A stretch of 11,385 nucleotides of DNA, from assembly GCA_002689905.1 (NCBI GenBank), contig NZIN01000046.1, forward strand, positions 1 to 11,385. The letters are read 5' to 3'. A program made the translations under genes and the position numbers. The notes under the pieces are model-generated. The model made no database searches and was not told the DNA's origin. It saw only the letters and a program-made list of their open reading frames with translations. This DNA comes from Rickettsiales bacterium (GTDB lineage Bacteria; Pseudomonadota; Alphaproteobacteria; TMED109). Shown piece after piece: positions 5,738 to 11,385 of this stretch; the stretch's first letter is position 1; every line of letters begins with the position of its first letter.

Positions 5738-7315
5738 TTAAATAGTACCTTTTGCCATTTCTTTAGCTATATACTCTGCTTGCCTTATTGCTAAAGAGAC
5801 TATGGTCAATGTAGGGTTTTCAGAGGCACCCGTAGTAAATTGACTACCATCAGAGATGAAAAGGTTAGCAATGTCATGAGATTTTCCATTCTTATCACAT
5901 ACTCCATCTCTTGGTTTTTGACTCATTCTGCAAGTACCTAAATTATGTGTAGATGGATAAGGAGGTGTTTCAAAAACATCTACTGCTCCGGCTGCTTTAT
6001 AAACATCTGTACCTTTTCCAAAAGCATGTTTTCGCATTTTAAGATCATTATTATGATCGTCAAAATGAACATTAGGAATAGGCATACCATTTTGATCCTT
6101 TTCATTAGTATTTAAAGTTACTCTATTTGACTCTTGTGGCATATCTTCTCCTACTATCCACATACCTGCCATATGATCATAGTTTTCTAAAAACTTAGCT
6201 ACTCTAGGACCATAACCTGAGTTGCCAGGCTTTAAGAATGCCGCCATAAAAGGTAATCCTAATGAAAGAGTTTCCATTTCGTAACCACCTACAAAACCTC
6301 TGGAAGGATCATTTCTAGACTCATCAGTGATAATTCCTGCCATTGTCGTACCTCTATGCATATTTACAGGCTTATCCATTAGAGCGTAAACTGAAGCAGT
6401 CAAATGTCTCATGTAGTTTCTTCCGACTTGCCCTGCAGAATTAGATAATCCATCTGGATACATCGATGAATTTGACATCAAAAGCAATCTAGGAGTTTCA
6501 ATAGAGTTACCTGCTACTGCTACTATTCTGGCTTTTTGCTTTTGCTGATTACCTTCCTTATCTACGTAAACTACCCCATCAATTTTACCTTTTTTATTGT
6601 GAGTAATCTGGATAACATGAGCTTCTGTTCTTAGTTCAAAGTTTCCAGTTTTCTCTGCCTTAGGAACTTCTGTATAACCTGCAGACCACTTTGCTCCTGA
6701 TTTACATCCTTGAAAACAGAAACCTAATTGCAAGCATGCATTTCTTCCATCTCTAGGGACACTGTTAATACCCATTCTTCCAGTATGGCAGTCTTTATAA
6801 CCCATTTTTTTAGCACCATCATATAAAACCTTAAAATTGTTATTGCCTGGAAGACCTGGAATACCGTGCGTTCTTGTCACACCAATTTTATCTTCTGCTT
6901 TGTCGTAATAAGGCTCCATTTCTTTTAATGAAATTGGCCAGTCTAGCAAATTAGCTCCTGCTATATCACCATATTCAGTCTTTACCTTAAACTCATGCTC
7001 TTGAAATCTTAATGAGGCTCCAGCCCAGTGTAAAGTTGATCCACCAACACTTTTTACAATCCAAGATGGTAAACCTGGAAAATCAGTAGCAACTCGCCAG
7101 TTACCTGATGTAGACCTTTTATCTAACCAAGCTGTTTGCAAAAATGCTCCCCACTCATCATTAACAAAATCATCTGGCGTGTACCTCTTACCTGCCTCTA
7201 GACACACCACCTTAATACCTTTTTGAGCTAACTCATTTGACAGAGTTCCTCCTCCTGCTCCAGAGCCTATAACTACTGCAACACTATCGTCATTTAAATC
7301 AAATTTTTTTGCCAT
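5738..7315 (-). CDS. GMC-family FAD dehydrogenase with 3Fe-4S cysteine motif, catalytic subunit (GMC2)
   Basis: The 525-residue protein is homologous to gluconate 2-dehydrogenase and FAD-dependent glucose dehydrogenase alpha subunits. GSGAGGG (17-23) with Glu40 forms the FAD fold, and GGSTLHWAGA (91-100) is the second flavin segment. His457 (STHNLGTCRM) and Asn500 (SENPTLTI) are the expected catalytic pair. Cys194, Cys200 and Cys204 have exactly the C-X5-C-X3-C spacing of the 3Fe-4S ligands known from Burkholderia FAD-glucose dehydrogenase, so electrons likely leave FAD through this cluster to a cytochrome c. There is no signal peptide; export with the Tat protein encoded 20 bases upstream is expected. 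GGGAGA precedes the ATG. No multi-haem beta subunit is encoded in the window. GMC2 is the last gene of the minus-strand group and ends at a bidirectional terminator. The substrate is not readable. Confidence 0.9.
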   Translation of the reverse strand: MAKKFDLNDDSVAVVIGSGAGGGTLSNELAQKGIKVVCLEAGKRYTPDDFVNDEWGAFLQTAWLDKRSTSGNWRVATDFPGLPSWIVKSVGGSTLHWAGASLRFQEHEFKVKTEYGDIAGANLLDWPISLKEMEPYYDKAEDKIGVTRTHGIPGLPGNNNFKVLYDGAKKMGYKDCHTGRMGINSVPRDGRNACLQLGFCFQGCKSGAKWSAGYTEVPKAEKTGNFELRTEAHVIQITHNKKGKIDGVVYVDKEGNQQKQKARIVAVAGNSIETPRLLLMSNSSMYPDGLSNSAGQVGRNYMRHLTASVYALMDKPVNMHRGTTMAGIITDESRNDPSRGFVGGYEMETLSLGLPFMAAFLKPGNSGYGPRVAKFLENYDHMAGMWIVGEDMPQESNRVTLNTNEKDQNGMPIPNVHFDDHNNDLKMRKHAFGKGTDVYKAAGAVDVFETPPYPSTHNLGTCRMSQKPRDGVCDKNGKSHDIANLFISDGSQFTTGASENPTLTIVSLAIRQAEYIAKEMAKGTI

Positions 7316-7335
7316 TGTTTAATTTCTCCCTATAA

Positions 7336-7890
7336 TTATTCCCACCAGCCATTTGGACTTGCGTCCTCTGGTGGTTGTGGCCAGTCTGCATCCTGAAATC
7401 CTCTTAGGTAGTAACCTCCTTTATCGTAAGAAGCACCTTCCCATCCAGCTACATCCCATACCCTCTTATTATTAAAGAATACGTTTACCATTTCTCCTTT
7501 TACGGAATTAAATAATCCCTTCCCTTCCATTGATTTGATAACATTCATTCTTTTTTTACTGGAAGCACTAATGTATTTACCTCCAGCAGCTTTATCGAAT
7601 TCCGCTACACCCTCAGTTAAGGAAGTTTTAAGTGATTCGTCTTTTACAGCTTTAGAATCTAAAGAATCTACAGCTATCATATACAAATCATCAGAAAATT
7701 TTTTTCCTGGAAACATATCTTTTCCAACAAGAAGCATTGTTTTGGCAACGTGATTATCAATAGCACTTTTCTTTGCAGCCCAGGCATTAAAAGAACTTAG
7801 TTGGACAGCTCCGCCAGCTAAGACTATAAAACCAGAAGTCTTTCCAGCTTTTTTAAGAAAAGATCTTCTACTTACATTACTATTATTCAT
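7336..7890 (-). CDS. Tat-exported gluconate 2-dehydrogenase subunit 3-like protein (partner of GMC2)
   Basis: The 184-residue protein has a near-consensus twin-arginine signal, SRRSFLKKAG (7-16). A glycine/alanine-rich hydrophobic core to about 33 and a likely cleavage after NAWA (about 38) follow. The carboxyl half has VWDVAGWEGASYDKGGYYLRG followed by FQDADWPQPP. It shares the W...G-x-EG...GGYxxRGFxDxDW signature with the protein at 3089-3670 and matches the subunit 3 family (PF13618). The expected role is Tat escort and structural subunit for GMC2. A very strong ribosome site, GGGAGGAG, lies just before the ATG at 7890. It could be transcribed from the candidate promoter at 7927-7954 or by read-through from the SDR gene upstream, since no terminator is visible between them. 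Confidence 0.85.
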   Translation of the reverse strand: MNNSNVSRRSFLKKAGKTSGFIVLAGGAVQLSSFNAWAAKKSAIDNHVAKTMLLVGKDMFPGKKFSDDLYMIAVDSLDSKAVKDESLKTSLTEGVAEFDKAAGGKYISASSKKRMNVIKSMEGKGLFNSVKGEMVNVFFNNKRVWDVAGWEGASYDKGGYYLRGFQDADWPQPPEDASPNGWWE

Positions 7891-7907
7891 ATCTCCTCCC
7901 GTAGTTT

Positions 7908-7926
7908 GATAATATTAATTGATATC
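7908..7926 (-). promoter_or_regulatory. Dyad resembling a Fur box at the expected start of transcription
   Basis: GATAATATTAATTGATATC matches the E. coli Fur consensus GATAATGATAATCATTATC at 14 of 19 positions and has GATA...TATC ends. It covers the region where transcription from the candidate promoter at 7927-7954 would begin. The background is strongly A/T-rich and alphaproteobacterial Fur-family regulators often use other sites, so this is tentative. Confidence 0.25.
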
Positions 7927-7954
7927 ATAGTAATACTTTATATTTATATTACAA
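7927..7954 (-). promoter_or_regulatory. Candidate sigma70-type promoter for the second Tat/GMC pair
   Basis: On the minus strand TTGTAA (7954-7949) and TACTAT (7932-7927) are 16 bases apart, which puts the start near 7920, about 30 bases before the ATG at 7890. Each box matches consensus at four of six positions. Confidence 0.35.
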
Positions 7955-7994
7955 GCTTATTGCTAAAATTCTCATTTGAATGGTGGCTGAATTT

Positions 7995-8441
7995 TTAATC
8001 TATGTCGTAACAATAACCATGAGCAATGTGAACGTAGTCTATCTCATTTCCTTTACCATTTAACCAATAATCAGTAATTAAAGTTTTTTTATATCTAAGA
8101 GATTCTAAAGAAAACTTTATATTGTATGTATTATTGCTGTTTGTTGGTTCACAAATAATAATATTCAAGCTATCACTCTTTTCACAATCAAACTGATATT
8201 TAGTTTCAAAATTTTTTTCTGTAGTACTCTGATTTACAGTTAATAATTCAAAGTTTTTTCTAAAATTTAATGTAGTTTTAATAGGAAAAAATTCAGTTTC
8301 CTTTAAAAACTTTCTTTTAAATTGAAATAATCCACTTACTCTTGTCTCATTAATGCATTCAAAGTTTTTATATGAAGGTACAGGCTGACTTAAACAAGTT
8401 TTTAATATCATAAAAAAACTTAAAAATAGAACAGTTTTCAA
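7995..8441 (-). CDS. Secreted four-cysteine protein of unknown function
   Basis: This encodes 148 residues starting at TTG (8441), chosen because the codons after it give a complete signal peptide (KTVLFLSFFMILKTCLS, about 2-18). Starting at the next ATG (residue 11) would leave only the end of that signal. AGGGG lies about 10 bases upstream, inside the end of the SDR gene. The mature part is rich in Asn, Phe, Lys and Thr, looks beta-rich, and has four cysteines (29, 86, 97, 144) that could form two disulfides in the periplasm. No known motif is recognised. The four-base gap to the SDR stop and same-strand position before the Tat/GMC2 pair suggest a shared transcript. A role as periplasmic accessory to GMC2 is possible but unsupported by sequence. 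Confidence 0.65.
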   Translation of the reverse strand: MKTVLFLSFFMILKTCLSQPVPSYKNFECINETRVSGLFQFKRKFLKETEFFPIKTTLNFRKNFELLTVNQSTTEKNFETKYQFDCEKSDSLNIIICEPTNSNNTYNIKFSLESLRYKKTLITDYWLNGKGNEIDYVHIAHGYCYDID

Positions 8442-8445
8442 TGTT

Positions 8446-9219
8446 TTAACCCCTACCAGCTATAGTAATGCCACCATCCATTGTGATAACTTGTCCAGTG
8501 ATAAAAGCTCCAGGGCCTGATGCTAGTAATATGGCAGCTCCTGCCACTTCATCTGTAGTACCAATTCTCTTTAGTGGAGCATCATTTTCTACACTTTTAA
8601 GTATTTTAGGGTTTTCCCATAAAGCTCTTGCAAAATCGGTTTTAATTATGCCGGGACAAAGCCCATTTACTGTAATATTAAATTCTCCTAATTCTACTGC
8701 CAAACTCCTTATTAAACCTATGTCTGCTGTTTTAGATATGGAATAAGCTCCAAGATTCTTAACTCCTTGTAGGCCAGCTATAGATGAAACTATTATTATT
8801 GAACCTCTGTTACTTTTTTTAAGAAAAGGAATAGCTGCCTTACTTAACCACAAATTTGACTTCACATTATTATTCATTATTTTATCAAAACTCTGATCAG
8901 GAATATCAGCTAAATTTCCATAATATGGATTACTTGCAGCATTACATACTAAAATATCTAATTTTCCATATTTTTTTATGGCAAAATCAATTAATTCCTC
9001 ACAAGAATTTTTGTTAGAAATGTTACATTCAAAAGAGCTTGCTACTCCACCATTATCTAATATTTCTTTTACAACTATTTTGCATGAAGTTATCTTTCTT
9101 GAAGATATTACAACCTTAGCACCTAATTCGGAAAATCTGTGAGCAATTCCTTTACCTATTCCTCTAGATGAACCAGTTACTACCGCTACTTTATTCATCA
9201 AACTAAAAAACTTACTCAT
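8446..9219 (-). CDS. Short-chain dehydrogenase/reductase (classical SDR, NADP-type)
   Basis: The 257-residue cytoplasmic oxidoreductase has the full classical SDR set: cofactor motif TGSSRGIG (15-22), NAA at 93-95 in the place of the usual NNAG, a conserved Asn118, catalytic Ser146 (IVSSIAG) and Tyr159-x3-Lys163. The closing segment GQVITMDGGITI is also typical. Arg19 and Arg41 at the ends of the first and second strands favour NADP(H). The overall look is of the DHRS4-like group acting on ketones or secondary alcohols; the substrate is not predictable. GAGGAA stands four bases before the ATG at 9219. It is the first gene of the minus-strand group that continues to GMC2 and is divergent from the aldolase-family gene at 9307. 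Confidence 0.9.
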   Translation of the reverse strand: MSKFFSLMNKVAVVTGSSRGIGKGIAHRFSELGAKVVISSRKITSCKIVVKEILDNGGVASSFECNISNKNSCEELIDFAIKKYGKLDILVCNAASNPYYGNLADIPDQSFDKIMNNNVKSNLWLSKAAIPFLKKSNRGSIIIVSSIAGLQGVKNLGAYSISKTADIGLIRSLAVELGEFNITVNGLCPGIIKTDFARALWENPKILKSVENDAPLKRIGTTDEVAGAAILLASGPGAFITGQVITMDGGITIAGRG

Positions 9220-9306
9220 ATGTTCCTCAATAATTTATAATAATTATAAATGTTTTTACAAATTAAGTCGAATGTATTACTCTAGGATACAAATTTTGGA
9301 GCATTT

Positions 9307-10098
9307 ATGTCAGGACATGATAAAAAAATTGAAGCTAATCATCTTGAGATTGAAGAATCTTGTATGAAAAATTATGAAGATCTTTCTGAACAAGAACTAA
9401 GAATACAATTAGCTGCATCTTACAGATTAGTAGAACAATTAGGATGGTCATTCTTAATTTTCGGACACCTTACGGCTAGAGTCCCTGGACCCGAAAAGCA
9501 TTTTTTAATAAACCCATATGGTCTAATGTATGATGAAGTAACTGCTTCAAATTTAGTAAAAATTGATCTTGAAGGAAATATAGTTGAACCTACTAATTGG
9601 GAAGTCAATCCTGCTGGTTTTATTATCCATTCTGCTATTCATTCTTCGAAATCACATGCTCATTGTGTAATGCATACTCACACTAATGCGGGTATGGCTA
9701 TGGCAGGTCTAAAACAAGGTTTAATCAATATAGATTTCAGTGGTTCAGCTTTTCACAATAAGATAGCTTACCATGACTTTGAAGGAGTAACACTGAGGAG
9801 TGATGAATGTAAACGTATTGCTGATGATCTTGGAGAAAAAAGCGTAATGATCCTGCGCAATCATGGCCTTCTCACTGCTGCACCTACTGTAGCTGAGGCT
9901 TTTATGAAACTTTATACTCTGGAGAGTGCTTGTCAGGTACAATTAATGGCCAGAGCATGTGGTGAAAAATTAGAACATGTTCCGGATAGTATTCTAGAAA
10001 GGCATGCAAAAGACTTAAAGGATGCAGGAAGTTACAGGTTAGCTTTCAGAGCTCTAGTTAGACGCATGCTTAAAAAAGATTCAAGTTTTATTTTATAA
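9307..10098 (+). CDS. Class II aldolase/adducin-family protein
   Basis: The 263-residue protein has the zinc site of fuculose/ribulose-phosphate aldolases: His123 and His125 in VMHTHTN and His186 in RNHGLL. Glu77 in MYDEVTASNLV lies at the usual position of the catalytic acid. The amino-terminal third contains WSFLIFGHLTARVPG (47-61), common to the adducin-like subgroup that is abundant in proteobacteria and whose substrates are mostly unknown. It is expected to be cytoplasmic, acting as aldolase, epimerase or decarboxylase on a sugar or hydroxy acid. GGAG (9298-9301) supports the ATG at 9307, though Met20 (9364) is a possible alternative. It is divergent from the SDR gene over 87 bases and lies 31 bases before rpmH with no terminator visible between, so it may feed transcription into rpmH. 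Confidence 0.88.
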   Translation: MSGHDKKIEANHLEIEESCMKNYEDLSEQELRIQLAASYRLVEQLGWSFLIFGHLTARVPGPEKHFLINPYGLMYDEVTASNLVKIDLEGNIVEPTNWEVNPAGFIIHSAIHSSKSHAHCVMHTHTNAGMAMAGLKQGLINIDFSGSAFHNKIAYHDFEGVTLRSDECKRIADDLGEKSVMILRNHGLLTAAPTVAEAFMKLYTLESACQVQLMARACGEKLEHVPDSILERHAKDLKDAGSYRLAFRALVRRMLKKDSSFIL

Positions 10099-10129
10099 GT
10101 TAATATATTAAAGATTAAGGAGATTTTTT

Positions 10130-10264
10130 GTGAAAAGAACTTTTCAGCCAAGTAAAATAGTAAGAAAAAGAAGACATGGCTTTAGATCAAGAATGGCAAC
10201 TAAAGCTGGTAGACTTGTATTATCTAGAAGAAGAGCTAAAGGACGTCAAAGACTTTCAGCATAA
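10130..10264 (+). CDS. rpmH: Ribosomal protein bL34
   Basis: This is a 44-residue, highly basic protein of the large ribosomal subunit. The whole sequence fits the family: KRTFQPSKIVRKRRHGFRSR, then MATKAGRLVLSRRRAKGR and the ending QRLSA. The start is GTG at 10130, set by AAGGAG at 10117-10122 seven bases before it and by the universal M-K-R-T-F/Y start of the family. It is followed after 13 bases by rnpA and then yidC, the standard bacterial order. No clear promoter could be assigned in the 31 bases after the aldolase-family gene, so one may lie within that gene or the two may be cotranscribed. Confidence 0.97.
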   Translation: MKRTFQPSKIVRKRRHGFRSRMATKAGRLVLSRRRAKGRQRLSA

Positions 10265-10277
10265 TTTAAAATATCTA

Positions 10278-10625
10278 ATGTTAACAAATAAAATAAAGAA
10301 AAAAGCAGACTTTTACTCTGTTTTTAAGTCTAAGAATTTCTTAAACCAAAGATCTTTTACTATTCAATACGCTAATAGGATTAATGTAAGTAATGTAAAA
10401 GAACCCAGATACGGAGTTATAGCAAGTAAAAAAGTTGGAAATGCAGTAAAGAGAAATTATGCTAAAAGAAGGGCAAGAGCAATGGAAAGTATAATATCTT
10501 CTTATGGGGAAAAAGACATCGACTATGTTTTAGTAATAAAAAAAAATTTCGTAAATGAAAACTTTAATAAATTAAATTTAAACCTCAAAAACGCCTTAAT
10601 TAAAATAAAGAAAATAACAGAATGA
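10278..10625 (+). CDS. rnpA: Ribonuclease P protein component
   Basis: This is the 115-residue protein subunit of RNase P, which helps the catalytic RNA bind pre-tRNA leaders. The diagnostic RNA-binding stretch is KKVGNAVKRNYAKRRARA (51-68), and the amino terminus has the expected K-K-x-DF-x3-FK. The frame is open further upstream to an ATG at 10176, but those 34 codons overlap rpmH in another frame and do not look like RnpA. ATG 10278 gives a normal length and sits 13 bases after the rpmH stop. The stop overlaps the yidC start in ATGA. Confidence 0.95.
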   Translation: MLTNKIKKKADFYSVFKSKNFLNQRSFTIQYANRINVSNVKEPRYGVIASKKVGNAVKRNYAKRRARAMESIISSYGEKDIDYVLVIKKNFVNENFNKLNLNLKNALIKIKKITE

Positions 10626-11385
10626 ATGAACAAAAAAACCTATTACTAGCGATTGTAGCATCTTTAATTATTCTATTAATTTTTCAATATTTATTTCCTA
10701 CTGAAAAAACAGAAGTTAAAAAAAAGTTAGATAGTTTTGAAGAAGTTGAAAAAATAAAACCTGAAAGCAAAATTTTATCTAGAAAAACAGTTATACAAAA
10801 TGAAGAAAGAATATATTTTTCAGAAAAATCAAGAGTAATAGGTTCTATTGCGCTTAAAGGTGCACGCTTTGATGACTTAATTTTAAAAGATTATAAAGAA
10901 AGCATTGCTCCTGATTCTAAGCAAGTTACTTTACTTTCTCCTCAAAATACTAAGATTCCTTACTTTATAGAACTCGGATGGATGTCTCAACAGAATATAA
11001 ATTTACCTAACAAAGAAAGTATTTGGGAAATAATTGAAGGAAAAAAATTAGGGCCTAATACTCCTATTACTATTCAATGGAAATCTTCAGAAGGTTTAAT
11101 TTTTAAAAGAAAAATTTTTATTGATGAAAACTTTTTGATAAGCGTTGAGCAAGAAATAATTAATAAGACTAATAAAGATTTTAATTTAACTCAATATGGA
11201 AGAATTAATAGAACAGGAACACCAAAAACATCAGGTTTTTATATATTACATGAAGGCCCAATAGCAGTATTAAATAACAGGCTTATTGAAGTTGATTATG
11301 ACGATTTACTAGAAGATGGCTCTGTTTCCGCTATCAGTAGAGGTGGATGGATAGGTATAACCGATAAATATTGGTTAGCTGCGCT
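10622..11385 (+). CDS. yidC: Membrane protein insertase YidC (5' part, cut by window edge)
   Basis: The first 254 codons are present and open to the window end. The amino terminus MNEQKNLLLAIVASLIILLI (1-20), continuing FQYLF, is the typical first membrane helix of proteobacterial YidC. The rest is the large periplasmic beta-sandwich P1 domain, including GRINRTG (about 195-201) and GGWIGITDKYWLAA near the end (about 240-253). The five-helix insertase core lies beyond the window. The start ATG overlaps the rnpA stop by four bases (ATGA), so translation is coupled and no yidD gene stands between them. The protein inserts and folds inner-membrane proteins alone or with SecYEG. Confidence 0.95.
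   Translation, partial: MNEQKNLLLAIVASLIILLIFQYLFPTEKTEVKKKLDSFEEVEKIKPESKILSRKTVIQNEERIYFSEKSRVIGSIALKGARFDDLILKDYKESIAPDSKQVTLLSPQNTKIPYFIELGWMSQQNINLPNKESIWEIIEGKKLGPNTPITIQWKSSEGLIFKRKIFIDENFLISVEQEIINKTNKDFNLTQYGRINRTGTPKTSGFYILHEGPIAVLNNRLIEVDYDDLLEDGSVSAISRGGWIGITDKYWLAA

Noticed and set aside
261..9281. Repeated heptamer TATTACT upstream of several genes (261, 2995, 3069, 7935-7929 minus, 9275)
   Set aside because: It also occurs inside coding sequence (for example 10641 and 11070), and the total is close to what an A/T-rich sequence gives by chance; distances to start codons vary.
3139..9942. Antisense open frames within the Tat, GMC, SDR and aldolase genes (for example 3139-3456 minus, 7535-7753 plus, 8468-8746 plus, 9420-9608 minus and 9745-9942 minus)
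   Set aside because: They lie wholly within well-supported genes on the other strand, lack recognisable domains, and are expected by-products of codon bias.
10176..10277. Upstream extension of the rnpA frame by 34 codons overlapping rpmH, reminiscent of the overlapping rpmH/rnpA of Thermus
   Set aside because: The added residues do not resemble RnpA and are explained as an out-of-frame reading of rpmH; ATG 10278 gives normal length and position.
1..11385. CRISPR arrays, tRNA or rRNA genes, insertion sequences, integrase or attachment sites
   Set aside because: None seen on either strand by eye: no regularly spaced repeats, no cloverleaf with conserved T-loop, and no transposase-like frame.

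Overview
The window is AT-rich (roughly 70% A+T by eye), densely coded DNA with strong AGGAG-type ribosome binding sites, Tat signals of the SRRSFL type and an rpmH-rnpA-yidC cluster whose proteins look alphaproteobacterial. It most resembles a streamlined marine alphaproteobacterium; this is inferred from composition and protein style, and no 16S or other decisive marker is present.

Layout. (1) 1-713: the 3' end of a membrane protein gene, a terminator, then a leader with an unusually long Shine-Dalgarno sequence, a 17-codon mini-ORF, an internal perfect hairpin and a terminator-like hairpin, followed by a 77-aa secreted protein. (2) 2932 to 708, minus strand: a very tight operon of Zn-type glyoxalase I, a DUF3311 small membrane protein and a sodium:solute symporter. 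(3) 3089-5672, plus strand: a Tat-exported 'gluconate 2-dehydrogenase subunit 3'-like protein, a GMC flavoprotein dehydrogenase (GMC1), an intrinsic terminator, and a mono-haem cytochrome c. (4) 9219 to 5738, minus strand: a short-chain dehydrogenase, a secreted four-cysteine protein of unknown function, a second Tat small subunit and a second GMC dehydrogenase (GMC2). (5) 9307-11385, plus strand: a class II aldolase/adducin-family protein followed after 31 bases by rpmH, rnpA and the 5' part of yidC.

How the genes work together. The two Tat-subunit/GMC pairs are paralogues in convergent (inverted) orientation. By analogy with bacterial FAD-glucose dehydrogenase and gluconate dehydrogenase, the small subunit with the Tat signal carries the signal-less, FAD-loaded catalytic subunit to the periplasm. 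There it oxidises a sugar or alcohol and passes electrons to cytochrome c. GMC2 has the exact C-X5-C-X3-C spacing of the 3Fe-4S site known from FAD-glucose dehydrogenase. GMC1 has lost all three cysteines (to Ser, Asn and Asp) while keeping its FAD motif and catalytic His/Asn pair, and it is the copy next to the cytochrome c. This split between cluster-containing and cluster-less copies is the most interesting signal in the window. The symporter, glyoxalase, SDR and aldolase fit a small-carbon-compound uptake and oxidation region inserted beside the ribosomal-protein/RNase P/YidC housekeeping locus. The substrate cannot be read from the sequence.
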